A stretch of 64,000 bases of DNA from Rhodobacterales bacterium (GCA_025362795.1 JANYFE010000051.1:1-64000), one strand, 5' to 3'; counted from the first letter of the stretch, positions 18,116-26,886 are shown. The notes: a model not told the origin generated them from the sequence alone. Numbers and translations are program-made.

Positions 18116-18190
18116 TGGTGGGTCGCACAGGGATCGAACCTGTGACCCCTACCGTGTGAAGGTAGTGCTCTACCGCTGAGCTAGCGACCC
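18116..18190 (-). tRNA. tRNA-Val (anticodon CAC)
   Basis: Acceptor GGGTCGC/GCGACCC, D-arm AGCTCAGCGGT, anticodon stem CTACC with loop TTCACAC (anticodon CAC), T-arm GGTTCGATCC and an encoded CCA. Confidence 0.96.
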
Positions 18191-18203
18191 GTCGGCGGGT
18201 TCA

Positions 18204-18677
18204 TTAGCCTTGTTCACTTTCCTCTGCAAGAGCGTCTTTGTCCTCGCTAACCGCCGCGCGGCCCTTGCCACCCAACCCGGTCATCCGACGCAGCTTGACA
18301 GTAATCGGCCCGCTGCCGTCAGCCCCGGCCTTGGCCACCCGCGCCTTGCCAAAGTTCGGCAGGTGAAGCGTCTCGCCACGTTGCAGCGCGTCGCCCATCT
18401 GGGTCAGCACGGCCTCGACGATTTCCTTGACGCCCTTACGTTTGCCGCCGGTGGCCACCACCACCTGTTCGATCAGATCTTTTAACCGCAGCCCGGCTGC
18501 CGCGACCTTGACCTCGCCCGCCATCTCTTGCGCTGCGCCAGTTTCGGCCTGCACCGGCATCGGTTTTGCTGTCCGCCGCGCCAGACCTGGATTGGCAACC
18601 CCTGCCGTGCGTGCGCTGACTTTCGCAGAAGTCTTGACCTTGGCCGCTGGTTTCGGTGTCGTGGTCTTGCTTGGCAT
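18204..18677 (-). CDS. HU/IHF-family DNA-binding protein with basic N-terminal tail
   Basis: The 157-residue protein has a Lys/Ala/Thr-rich N-terminal tail of about 60 residues (TTTPKPAAKVKTSAKVSART) followed by an HU-like domain. That domain contains LKDLIEQVVVATGGKRKGVKEIV, ETLHLPNFGKARV and a degenerate arm and tail. Ordinary HU is about 90 residues, so the extension is notable and looks histone-H1-like. The start at MPSKTTT is preferred over upstream in-frame Met codons because the upstream residues look non-coding. A nucleoid-associated role is inferred. Confidence 0.8.
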   Translation of the reverse strand: MPSKTTTPKPAAKVKTSAKVSARTAGVANPGLARRTAKPMPVQAETGAAQEMAGEVKVAAAGLRLKDLIEQVVVATGGKRKGVKEIVEAVLTQMGDALQRGETLHLPNFGKARVAKAGADGSGPITVKLRRMTGLGGKGRAAVSEDKDALAEESEQG

Positions 18678-18898
18678 GTTGGGATGATCCGCGTTTGTTT
18701 CCGTTCCGGTAACAACATTAGCGCGGCACCGGGCAACAAGACAGGAATATTGTGCAAAACCAACGAATTTCGCCACGGGGCATCGCTATTGCTTGCTTGC
18801 AACGAGGTTGCAATATTTGCAGTAAAATGCGGTGCGAAATTGACCGCGTCCCGGTTGTGTGTAAACCGTGATGACAATGTAAGCATTAGGAGTTGAAA

Positions 18899-19126
18899 AT
18901 GCGTAAATACCTGTTGGCCGCGACTGCCGCTTTGACCTTGACCGCCTCGATCGCCCAAGCCGGTGGTGTGGTAGAACCGGTGATGACCCCCGATGTTGTC
19001 GCTGCAAAAACCACGTCCAGCAGCAACGGCGGGCTGATCGTGCCGCTGCTTCTGCTTTTGGTGATCGCCGTGGCCGTTGCCAATGCCAATCCTGGCGGAG
19101 CGGTCCCTGCGGTGGTCCCGAACTAA
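18899..19126 (+). CDS. Small secreted or membrane-anchored protein, intact copy of a duplicated pair
   Basis: The 75-residue product has a signal peptide (about 1-21, ending IAQA) followed by GGVVEPVMTPDV, a Ser-rich link and a C-terminal hydrophobic span GGLIVPLLLLLVIAVAVA. Similar short proteins are frequent in Rhodobacteraceae, with unknown function. AGGAG lies seven bases before the ATG. A decayed copy of identical length (76 codons with stop) lies at 19628-19855. Confidence 0.75.
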   Translation: MRKYLLAATAALTLTASIAQAGGVVEPVMTPDVVAAKTTSSSNGGLIVPLLLLLVIAVAVANANPGGAVPAVVPN

Positions 19127-19196
19127 GACCGCCACAGTTTCGTTGGGCCCTGCTTTTTGCTCGGACTGACGCTGTATTGCTTGGCTCTCGAAATTG

Positions 19197-19237
19197 GCGC
19201 TCCCCGCAATGCCGGGGTGTGCTTTTGTTTTTTTACT
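19197..19237 (+). terminator. Hairpin with T-run after the small secreted protein
   Basis: CCCCG and CGGGG pair around a six-base loop, followed by TTTTG and a run of seven T. It probably terminates the small gene. The sequence also resembles the hairpin at 19917-19943 behind lon, in keeping with a shared duplicated unit. Confidence 0.6.
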
Positions 19238-19369
19238 CTCCCCTTAGCCGACTGCCGCGGCCAACCGCCCGACTGCAATGATATCGTGCGGCCATTGCGG
19301 CACGCGCTCAATCTTTGTCCTACCCTCCACGTCCCATGGTCGCCAACCGCGCCATCTTCTGCACATCGT

Positions 19370-19455
19370 TGTCCGGGATCTCCGTCAAATCTCTGGGCTA
19401 TTCTTGCAGGATCAGCATCGTCTTGATGCCGCAGCGCGGCGTCACTTCGCCAGCC
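19370..19455 (-). pseudogene. Remnant of the 3' end of a second lon gene
   Basis: On the minus strand the bases read CGIKTMLILQE-stop-PRDLTEIPDND, matching GGIKTVLIPQENAKDLTEIPDN of intact lon (about 20132-20200). They then join directly to a stretch like lon 20258-20276 with about 60 bp deleted. Nucleotide identity to lon is obvious along the 86 bp (for example TTGTCCGGGAT and TCTTGATGCCGC in both). This is a degenerate duplicate, not a gene. Confidence 0.75.
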
Positions 19456-19627
19456 ACAGACAAACCTTCCGAAAATCGTACGTAACCCGGGCATTTTTCC
19501 GCAGAACAACCGATATTTCGGGTTTGCAACAGATTTTAGAAATTTGCAGGCCCTTTCGCAACGTGTTTGACCAAGGCGCAGATTTTATGCGGCAGCTGCA
19601 TAATGTTGCAACTATTTGGAGAGTAAC

Positions 19628-19855
19628 ACGCACTAGTTTCTTCTGTCCGCGACAGCGGCATTGACGCTGTCCGGGTCAATCGCCCAAGCCGTTGGTGTGG
19701 TAGAGCCGGTGATGGCACCTGATGTCGTCGCCACACAAATCACATCAAGCAATGGCGGGCTGATCGTGCCACTACTTCCGCTGTTGGTGATTGCGATCGC
19801 TGTCGCCTACGCTGGCGGCACGATCCCAGAGTCGATTGTCATCAATAACAACTAG
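19628..19855 (+). pseudogene. Decayed second copy of the small secreted protein
   Basis: It aligns without gaps over 76 codons to 18899-19126. The start codon is ACG in place of ATG and codon 3 is TAG. From codon 12 on the frame is open and similar (SIAQAVGVVEPVMAPDVVA, SSNGGLIVPLLPLLVIAIAVA). A TTG at 19661 could in theory start a version without most of the signal peptide, which seems unlikely to be useful. Confidence 0.75.
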
Positions 19856-19916
19856 GCCCGCAGCACGCCTTGGCCATTTTTGGCAAGGCTCACGCCATTG
19901 CGGTTGGATAACAAAG

Positions 19917-19943
19917 GGCGCGCCCCGGTTACGGGACGCGCCT
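19917..19943 (-). terminator. Probable lon terminator
   Basis: GGCGCGCCCC and GGGACGCGCC form a stem with one mismatch just after the lon stop on the minus strand, followed by a short T-containing tract. Confidence 0.55.
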
Positions 19944-19959
19944 GTTCCATTTGAAAGCC

Positions 19960-22371
19960 TCAGTGGGCCGTCGGCGACGAAAGCCCTTCGTCACGTTTGG
20001 CTTGCCGTGCCAGTGCCAGGGCTTCTTCCGCCGCCTCGTCCCATTCGACCGCTTCCGGCTGACGCACCAGCGCCACTTTCAGCACTTCGCGAACGTGGGA
20101 AACCGGGATGATCGTCAACCCCTCTTTCACATTGTCCGGGATTTCGGTCAGATCCTTGGCGTTCTCTTGCGGGATCAGCACGGTCTTGATGCCGCCGCGC
20201 AAAGCCGCCAGCAGCTTTTCTTTCAGCCCGCCGATCGGCAGCGCATTGCCGCGCAGCGTCACTTCGCCGGTCATCGCCACGTCCTTGCGGACCGGGATGC
20301 CGGTGATCACCGACACAACCGCCGTGACCATCGCCAGACCGGCAGAAGGGCCATCCTTGGGCGTCGCCCCTTCGGGCACGTGAACGTGGATGTCCATCGT
20401 TTCGAACTTCGGCGGCTTGACCCCCAGTTCCGGGCTGACGGACCGCACATAAGACGCTGCCGCCTCGATGCTTTCCTTCATCACGTCACCAAGTTTGCCG
20501 GTCGTCTTCATCCGACCCTTGCCCGGCAGCCGCAACGCCTCGATCTGTAGCAACTCGCCACCCACAGAGGTCCACGCCAGCCCCGTCACGACGCCGACCT
20601 GATCCTCCGTCTCGGCCAGACCATAGCGGAACCGCTTGACGCCCAGGTAACCTTCCAGCTTGTCCGGCGTGACCTCGACCGTTTTGGCGGTCTTCTTCAC
20701 GATCTCGGTCACGGCTTTCCGCGCCAGCTTGGCAATCTCACGCTCCAGGTTCCGCACGCCCGCTTCACGGGTATAAGTGCGGATCATTTCCATCAGCGCG
20801 GCGTCGGTGATCTTGAACTCGCCCTTCTTCAAGGCGTGCCCGGTGATTTGCTTCTGGATCAGGTGACCCTTGGCAATCTCGCGCTTTTCATCCTCGGTAT
20901 AACCCGACAGCGGAATGATCTCCATCCGGTCCAGCAAGGGGCTGGGCATGTTGTAAGAGTTCGCCGTCGTGATGAACATCACGTTGGACAGATCGTATTC
21001 GACCTCAAGATAGTGGTCGGTGAACGTCGCGTTCTGCTCCGGATCCAGCACCTCCAGCATGGCGCTGGCCGGGTCGCCCCGGAAGTCCTGCCCCATCTTG
21101 TCGATCTCATCCAGCAGGATCAGCGGGTTGGTCGTCTTGGCCTTTTTCAGCGCCTGAATGATCTTGCCCGGCATCGACCCGATATAGGTCCGACGGTGGC
21201 CACGGATTTCAGACTCGTCGCGCACGCCACCCAAGGAAATGCGGATGAACTCACGCCCGGTCGCTTTCGCCACCGACCGGCCCAAAGACGTCTTGCCGAC
21301 ACCCGGAGGGCCGACGAGGCACAGGATCGGGCCCTTCAGTTTTGCCGAACGCGCCTGCACCGCCAGATATTCGACGATGCGTTCCTTGACCTTTTCCAGC
21401 CCGTAGTGATCCGCATCCAAAACCTTCTGCGCCGCGCCCAGATCCTTCTTGACCCGAGACTTGGTGCCCCATGGCACGCTCAACAGCCAGTCGAGATAGT
21501 TGCGCACCACCGTCGCCTCGGCAGACATCGGCGACATGTTCTTCAGCTTCTTCAACTCGGCCTCGGCCTTGTCGCGGGCTTCCTTGCTGAAAGCCGTCTT
21601 GGCAATCCGCGCCTCAAGTTCGGCCACTTCGTTCTGGCCTTCCTCGCCGTCGCCCAGTTCCTTCTGAATGGCCTTCATCTGCTCATTCAGATAATATTCG
21701 CGCTGCGTCCGCTCCATCTGCGATTTCACGCGGGTCTTGATCTTTTTCTCGACCTGCAAGACAGACATCTCGCCCTGCATGTGACCAAAGATTTTCTCCA
21801 GCCGCTCCGCCACGTCCAGCGTTTCCAGCAGCTCCTGCTTCTGCGCCACTTCCACGCCCAGATGGCCGGCCACCAAATCCGCAAGCCGTGCAGGCTCATG
21901 GGTATCGGCCACCGCTGACAGCGCCTCTTCGGGGATATTCTTCTTGATCTTGGCGTAGCGTTCAAATTCTTCGCCGACGGATCGCACCATGGCGCTGACT
22001 GAATCCTTGTCGCCCGGGGTTTCCTCCAGCTTTTCGGCGCGGGCCTCAAAGAAGTTGGGGTTGGCAACGAAATCGGTGATCTTCACCCGCATTTTGCCCT
22101 CGACCAACACCTTCACGGTACCATCAGGCAGCTTCAGCAGTTGCAGCACATTGGCCAGCACACCGATCTTGTAGATGCCATCAGTCGACGGGTCATCGAC
22201 AGAGGGGTCAATCTGGCTGGACAACAGGATCTGCTTGTCGTCCGCCATCACCTCTTCCAGCGCACGGACCGACTTTTCACGACCGACGAACAGCGGGACG
22301 ATCATGTGGGGAAACACCACAATGTCGCGCAGCGGCAGGACCGGGTAGCTCACAGACAACTTGGTCGTCAT
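19960..22371 (-). CDS. lon: ATP-dependent protease Lon
   Basis: The 803-residue hexameric AAA+ protease degrades misfolded and regulatory proteins in the cytoplasm. It has an N-terminal LON substrate domain (YPVLPLRDIVVFPHMIVPLFVGRE), a coiled-coil region near 180-280, the AAA+ module with Walker A GPPGVGKTS and Walker B LILLDEIDKMG, and a C-terminal protease domain with the catalytic Ser in PKDGPSAGLAM and Lys in GGLKEKLLAAL. Length and motifs are normal. The ribosome site AAAGGAA lies four to five bases upstream. A degenerate copy of its 3' end lies at 19370-19455. Confidence 0.97.
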   Translation of the reverse strand: MTTKLSVSYPVLPLRDIVVFPHMIVPLFVGREKSVRALEEVMADDKQILLSSQIDPSVDDPSTDGIYKIGVLANVLQLLKLPDGTVKVLVEGKMRVKITDFVANPNFFEARAEKLEETPGDKDSVSAMVRSVGEEFERYAKIKKNIPEEALSAVADTHEPARLADLVAGHLGVEVAQKQELLETLDVAERLEKIFGHMQGEMSVLQVEKKIKTRVKSQMERTQREYYLNEQMKAIQKELGDGEEGQNEVAELEARIAKTAFSKEARDKAEAELKKLKNMSPMSAEATVVRNYLDWLLSVPWGTKSRVKKDLGAAQKVLDADHYGLEKVKERIVEYLAVQARSAKLKGPILCLVGPPGVGKTSLGRSVAKATGREFIRISLGGVRDESEIRGHRRTYIGSMPGKIIQALKKAKTTNPLILLDEIDKMGQDFRGDPASAMLEVLDPEQNATFTDHYLEVEYDLSNVMFITTANSYNMPSPLLDRMEIIPLSGYTEDEKREIAKGHLIQKQITGHALKKGEFKITDAALMEMIRTYTREAGVRNLEREIAKLARKAVTEIVKKTAKTVEVTPDKLEGYLGVKRFRYGLAETEDQVGVVTGLAWTSVGGELLQIEALRLPGKGRMKTTGKLGDVMKESIEAAASYVRSVSPELGVKPPKFETMDIHVHVPEGATPKDGPSAGLAMVTAVVSVITGIPVRKDVAMTGEVTLRGNALPIGGLKEKLLAALRGGIKTVLIPQENAKDLTEIPDNVKEGLTIIPVSHVREVLKVALVRQPEAVEWDEAAEEALALARQAKRDEGLSSPTAH

Positions 22372-22604
22372 ACTATTTCCTTTCTGGCAGGATGGCCCCT
22401 TGTCCCGGCAATCGGCAACGTTTGAACCATCCCCTGTTCGTCAACTATATCTGGTATCCCCAATTCGGGGTGTCAACCACGCTCACCATACATTCTCCTA
22501 AACTGCGCCTTGTCGCAGGCCCGATCAAGCAGCCAATGCAGCAAAGCCGATCAACCTGCACGCAGTCATGTGCGCAGGTTGATAAACGGGCAACGAAGTG
22601 AGGA

Positions 22605-23400
22605 TCAGGCGGCGACCTCCGCCAAAGTAGGATAGTCGGTGAACCCCTCACGCCCAGCACCATATGGCCCCGCCACAGGCAACGGGTTCAACGGCGCATT
22701 CCTAGCCAGACGTTCCGCCAAATCGGGGTTGAAGAAATACAGCTTTCCAAACGCCACAAGGTCAGCGCGGCCGCTCGCAACCGCCGCAATGGCAGAAGCC
22801 CGGTCATAGCCATTGTTCGTCATGTAAACGCCCTTGAACCGGTCGCGCAGCCCCTCAAGCTCCCCTGCGGGCCAGTCACGCGGCCCGCCGGCCTGCCCCT
22901 CGACCAGATGCAGAAACGCAACGCCGGCATCATTCTGCGCATCAATCGCGGCACCGAAGGTCGCCACCGTGTCGCTGTCGATCCCCACGTTGTTCGCATT
23001 CGAAAACGGGCTCAGCCGGACGCCAACCCGACCAGCGCCCAAAACGGCTGTCACCGCCGCAACGACCTCACTCAGCAACCGGGCCCGGTTCGCAATCGAG
23101 CCACCACAGCCGTCGGTGCGGTTGTTCGACGTGACGCGCAGGAACTGGTCGATCTGATAGCCATTGGCCGCATGAATCTCCGCCCGGTCAAAGCCCGCAG
23201 CCTTGGTGTTGACAGCGGCCTGCCGGTAATCCTCGACCAACCGCGCAATCTCTGCCGTTTTCAGCCCACATGGCACCGACGTTTCGACAAACCCCGTCCC
23301 GTCAAACGTTTGCGACTCCGCTCCAATCGCAGAAAGTGCGACTGGAGAAGCCTCGTTCAGCAGCGACAAGTGGCTCATCCGTCCGAGATGCCTCTTGCCC
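22605..23400 (-). pseudogene. Old-yellow-enzyme family oxidoreductase, N-terminus missing
   Basis: The frame carries the C-terminal two thirds of an NADH:flavin oxidoreductase of the OYE/NemA type. It has GRMSHLSL, EIHAANGYQIDQFLRVTSNNRTD (usually H/N-x-ANGYLxDQFL), GCGGSIANRARLLSEVV and the C-terminal VASGRADLVAFGKLYFFNPDL. OYE proteins need about 90-100 more residues at the N-terminus for the first barrel strands and FMN contacts. Here homology begins abruptly at the RHLGRMSH segment. The lost 5' end coincides with the lost 5' end of the plus-strand pseudogene at 23404. Confidence 0.8.
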
Positions 23401-23403
23401 CGC

Positions 23404-23817
23404 AATCTTCAAACTGCTTTGACCTGCGCCCTGCTTCTCACCGCCGCACCCGTTTGCGCGGCGCCGCTCAAAGCCGTCGGCATCACCCTCTCCCGGACCT
23501 CGACTGCAGCAACGGGCTACTTTGTCGAGGACGGCTAGAGCGGGGCCGAGTTGATCTCGCTTGTCGGCATCTACTGCGCGGGGCGCGTCAGTGATCCTGC
23601 CCGCGTCGGCCAACCAAAGCCGAAGCGCGGCAAGGTGTTGCAAAAGTTCAGCGCGACCTGTGCAGGCGGGATGACCGACCGCTTTGGCGGCAAAAAGGCA
23701 GATTTCGAAGTCGAACTGATGTAAGACGGCGAATACGCCGACAAGCATCTGGCAAAGATCACCACGTCGGACGGCAACGGCAACATGGTCTACCTGCGCG
23801 AAGTCGTAACACCCTGA
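23404..23817 (+). pseudogene. Secreted hypothetical protein with two in-frame stops
   Basis: One plus-strand frame reads through a signal peptide (LQTALTCALLLTAAPVCA), KAVGITLSRTSTAATGYFVEDG, TAG, then AELISLVGIYCAGRVSDPARVG, CAGGMTDRFGGKKADFEVELM, TAA, and ITTSDGNGNMVYLREVVTP with a final TGA. Codon choice is coding-like throughout, and removing the two stops gives a coherent periplasmic protein of about 137 residues. No start codon is present; the frame opens directly at the junction with the truncated OYE gene. I do not recognise the family. Confidence 0.65.
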
Positions 23818-23831
23818 AGACGGCGGGCGGC

Positions 23832-24962
23832 CTATATTGGCTCGATATCCCCCCGCGCCTGCATGTCGCGAAACACCGCGGCAAACGCCGCCAGCCGCCC
23901 CGCCGCAATCGCCTCGCGCAGGGCCTGCATCAACTCCTGAAAGTAGTGCAGGTTGTGCCAGGTCATCAGCATGGATGAAATGATCTCCTGCGCCTTGAAC
24001 ACGTGATGCAGATAGGCGCGCGAGTAATTCCGGCAGCACGGGCACGAACAATCCTCATCCAAAGGCCGCGCGTCTTCCCGATGCCGCGCGTTCTTGATGT
24101 TCACTTGCCCCCGCCGCGTCCAGGCCTGCCCGGTCCGCCCCGACCGCGACGGTAAAACACAGTCCATCATGTCAATCCCGCGTTCGACCGCGCCGACGAT
24201 ATCATCCGGCTTGCCCACCCCCATCAGATAGCGAGGCTTGTCCTGTGGCAGCAACCCCGGCGCAAAATCCAGCACCGAAAACATCGCCTCCTGCCCCTCG
24301 CCCACCGCCAGCCCGCCCACCGCATAGCCGTCAAACCCGATCCCGCACAGCGCCGCTGCGCTTTCCTCCCGCAACGCCCGTGTCACGCCGCCCTGCATGA
24401 TGCCGAATAACGCGTGGCCCGGCCGGTCGCCAAACGCATCACGACTGCGCTGCGCCCAGCGCATCGACAGCTGCATCGACCTTGCCACTTCCGCATCCGT
24501 GGCAGGCAGCGCCGGGCATTCGTCAAAGGCCATCACGATGTCGGACCCCAGCAGCTTCTGGATTTCCATGGACCGTTCGGGCGACAGCATGTGTTTGGAC
24601 CCGTCGATATGGGATGAAAACCGTACGCCTTCCTCGGTCAGCTTCCGCAACGCCGCCAGCGACATTACCTGAAACCCACCCGAATCCGTGAGGATTGGCC
24701 GCTTCCAGTTCATGAACCGGTGCAGCCCTCCCAATGCCGCAATCCGCTCGGCAGTTGGCCGCAACATCAAATGATAGGTGTTGCCCAGCAAAATATCCGC
24801 CCCTGTCGCCCGCACGGACTCGGGCAACATCGCCTTGACAGTTGCCGCCGTCCCCACCGGCATGAACGCCGGTGTCCGTATCTCGCCTCGCGTGGTGTGA
24901 ATAATCCCGGTCCGTGCAGCCCCGTCTGTGCCCTGCAAAGTAAAGCCAAAGCCCGCCATCAT
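23832..24962 (-). CDS. tgt: Queuine tRNA-ribosyltransferase (tRNA-guanine transglycosylase)
   Basis: Tgt exchanges guanine 34 for preQ1 in tRNA-Asp, -Asn, -His and -Tyr. The 376-residue protein has the nucleophile region [20 protein letters not shown], the substrate segment [41 protein letters not shown] with the second active Asp, and the zinc site CxCxxC plus His near the C-terminus ([16 protein letters not shown]). The gene stands alone on the minus strand. Start is ATG 24962 or the adjacent ATG 24959, behind GGGAGG. Confidence 0.97.
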   Translation of the reverse strand: MMAGFGFTLQGTDGAARTGIIHTTRGEIRTPAFMPVGTAATVKAMLPESVRATGADILLGNTYHLMLRPTAERIAALGGLHRFMNWKRPILTDSGGFQVMSLAALRKLTEEGVRFSSHIDGSKHMLSPERSMEIQKLLGSDIVMAFDECPALPATDAEVARSMQLSMRWAQRSRDAFGDRPGHALFGIMQGGVTRALREESAAALCGIGFDGYAVGGLAVGEGQEAMFSVLDFAPGLLPQDKPRYLMGVGKPDDIVGAVERGIDMMDCVLPSRSGRTGQAWTRRGQVNIKNARHREDARPLDEDCSCPCCRNYSRAYLHHVFKAQEIISSMLMTWHNLHYFQELMQALREAIAAGRLAAFAAVFRDMQARGDIEPI

Positions 24963-25122
24963 CGCCTCCCGGTTAAGGTTGCCCTTCTGGGCGAATAGGG
25001 GCTAAAAGCCAAGAGGCAGACGGTGTAGCCCCCCTGAGCGACGCGCCTATCCCCCACCGCAAATCCGTCGGCCGCATCTGCAAGCCGGGTTTACCGAAAA
25101 TTTTCTGACACCGTCACACTTG

Positions 25123-25400
25123 CGCATGCGCATCGACCTGTGGTCCGCAGCCCTTGGCCATCCGGCGACTGCCGAAACTGAACTGGTACTTTACCAACGC
25201 TACCGCAGCGACATCGAATGTCCCCCGGAGCGCCCCCGCAACACCGGAAAACGCGGCCTGTATCCCGCAAGTGTCCGACCTGATCATGGCGACACTCGAC
25301 GGCTTGTGGCTCGACTGGATGCGTCGTCGCCACCCGACTGCCGTACAAAACGGGCTTGCCGCCTGCATCGACTATGCGAAGTTGAAACTTACCTTACCGC
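25123..25400 (+). pseudogene. Remnant of a TetR-family regulator (C-terminal part)
   Basis: Two overlapping frames carry pieces resembling the ligand-binding half of TetR/BetI-like regulators. These are LWSAALGHPATAE..LYQRYRSDIE in one frame and, after a shift near 25230, AACIPQVSDLIMATLDGLWLDWMRRR in the next. No HTH part is seen upstream. The identification rests on the DGLWLDW-type helix and is tentative. The bases from 24963 to 25122 and from 25400 to 25623 hold nothing I can identify. Confidence 0.45.
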
Positions 25401-25623
25401 ACGCTTGGCCGCTTGCCCGGTTGCCTCGCAGTCTACACAGCTAATCCGCCACCAGGGCTTCCTGGATCACCTCAACTGGATCGTCGGTGCGGTTCAGCTA
25501 GTTGGGCGCCGAGATCGCGAAAACCCGGCACCGGTTGCCTTAAATGCTGGCACTCTGGCTTCGCGCACGCAGGCACTTCGCCCACATTGCACGACTGACG
25601 GCTCTTCCCCGCCCCAAGAATCC

Positions 25624-25983
25624 ATGTTACTTAGTCATATGGCTAAACATGATCCAAACCTCTCGCTCATATTCCAGGCGCTTTCGGACCCGACCCGCCG
25701 CGCTATGCTGGCCCGCCTAGGCCGTGATGCCATCCCGGTTTCGGAACTCGCGCGCCCCACCGGTCTTGCCCTGCCTACCGTCATGCGCCACCTGGCCGTG
25801 CTGGAACATGCTGCGCTGATCTTCACCCGCAAAACCGGTCGCACCCGGCTGTGTTTTGCCCGCCCCGAAACCCTTACCGCCACCGCCCTTTGGCTGGCCG
25901 AACAGCGTGCCGTCTGGGAACAGCGCACCGACCGGCTGGAAGACTTGCTCACAACTTTCAAGGACGACAATGATGAAATTTGA
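25624..25983 (+). CDS. ArsR-type transcriptional regulator
   Basis: The 119-residue winged-helix protein has LSLIFQALSDPTRRAMLARLG and the recognition helix region SELARPTGLALPTVMRHLAVLEHAALI, then a wing with KTGRTRLCF. No metal-binding Cys cluster is present in the ArsR alpha3 position, so it is of the metal-independent type found with AHSA1 proteins. Upstream in-frame sequence is unrelated remnant DNA; the start at MLLSHMAKHD is chosen (a later Met at 25639 is possible). It overlaps the next gene by 14 bp and forms an operon with two AHSA1 genes. Confidence 0.9.
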   Translation: MLLSHMAKHDPNLSLIFQALSDPTRRAMLARLGRDAIPVSELARPTGLALPTVMRHLAVLEHAALIFTRKTGRTRLCFARPETLTATALWLAEQRAVWEQRTDRLEDLLTTFKDDNDEI

Positions 25984-26443
25984 CCCAACCCTCGACCTTG
26001 AACTGACCCGCCTTTTCGCAGCCCCGCCCGCCAAGGTCTGGCGCTGCTGGACCGACCCCGTGCTGTTCTGCCATTGGTGGACGCCAAAGCCCGTCATTAC
26101 CAAGGACGTGGTAATGGAGTTTCGCGGCGGCGGCCGCTTCGCCTCAACTTTCGTGCTGCCCGATGGCACCGAAATGGTCAACGACGGGGCGTTTCTCGAG
26201 GTCATTCCGGGCGAAAAAGTTGCCTTCACAGACTTGTTCATGGCCGACTGGAAACCCAACCCCCAACCCAGCCTCGGCTTCGCCGGGATCATCACGATGT
26301 TTCCCGAAGGCAGCGGCACCCGTTACACGGCGCGTGCCCGCCATCGCTCCACCGCAGAGCGTAACACACACGCCGACATGGGCTTCCACGAGGGCTGGGG
26401 CACTTGCGCCGACCAGCTGGGCGAACTGGCCCAAACCCTGTGA
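25970..26443 (+). CDS. SRPBCC (AHSA1/START-like) domain protein 1
   Basis: The 157-residue helix-grip protein contains ELTRLFAAPPAKVWRCWTDPVLFCHWWTPKP and a C-terminal HADMGFHEGWGTCADQLGELAQ helix, the typical AHSA1 pattern. Such proteins bind hydrophobic ligands and are commonly encoded with an ArsR regulator, as here. AAGGA stands five bases before the ATG, inside the ArsR coding region, so translational coupling is likely. Its stop overlaps the GTG start of the paralogous next gene by 4 bp. Confidence 0.9.
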   Translation: MMKFDPTLDLELTRLFAAPPAKVWRCWTDPVLFCHWWTPKPVITKDVVMEFRGGGRFASTFVLPDGTEMVNDGAFLEVIPGEKVAFTDLFMADWKPNPQPSLGFAGIITMFPEGSGTRYTARARHRSTAERNTHADMGFHEGWGTCADQLGELAQTL

Positions 26444-26886
26444 CCCAAGACCTCCAGCTGACCCTGACCCGCCTGATCCCGGCCCCGCCTGACAAAGTCT
26501 GGCGCGCCTTCACGGACCCGATCCTCCTGCCCCGCTGGTTCGGCCCAGACGGCTTCTCCTGCAAAACTAAAGAAATCAACCTGACCGAAGGTGGCCAGTG
26601 GCGCTTTGACATGATCGCCCACGATGGCACGATTTTCGTCAACCGCCACCGCTACACCCGCCAAACTCCCACCAGCCAGATCGAATTCCTGATGGATGCC
26701 GACGATGACACCTCCGCACCAATGCATGTCGAGGTCACGATGGCTCCCGAAGGCACCGGCACCCGCCTGACCCAGACCATCACATTCCCAAACGCCGATG
26801 CCAAAACTGCGGCGCTCTCGTTCGGCGCCGTTGCGCTTGGGCAACAGACGCTTGGCAAACTCGCCACTCTTGTGGCCACACTTTAA
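26440..26886 (+). CDS. SRPBCC (AHSA1/START-like) domain protein 2
   Basis: The 148-residue paralogue of the preceding gene has LTLTRLIPAPPDKVWRAFTDP, LLPRWFGPDGF and TRLTQTITFPNADAKTAALSFG. The start is GTG within the GTGA overlap with gene 1; no ATG is available in the domain's first 60 residues. Tandem arrangement suggests duplication and possibly a heterodimer or related ligands, which is inference. Confidence 0.88.
   Translation: MTQDLQLTLTRLIPAPPDKVWRAFTDPILLPRWFGPDGFSCKTKEINLTEGGQWRFDMIAHDGTIFVNRHRYTRQTPTSQIEFLMDADDDTSAPMHVEVTMAPEGTGTRLTQTITFPNADAKTAALSFGAVALGQQTLGKLATLVATL

Noticed and set aside
19661-19855. Treating the second small gene as functional from TTG 19661
   Set aside because: That start removes most of the signal peptide, has no ribosome site, and the gap-free alignment shows that the original start lies at 19628 and is mutated.
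20836-21918. Open frame antisense to lon (360 codons)
   Set aside because: Same GC-driven artefact; lon on the other strand is complete.
22444-22476. Promoter of lon (TTGACA with TATA-like downstream element)
   Set aside because: The best -35 at 22471-22476 pairs with -10 candidates only at 19-21 bp or with a poor hexamer, and no heat-shock-type match is convincing.
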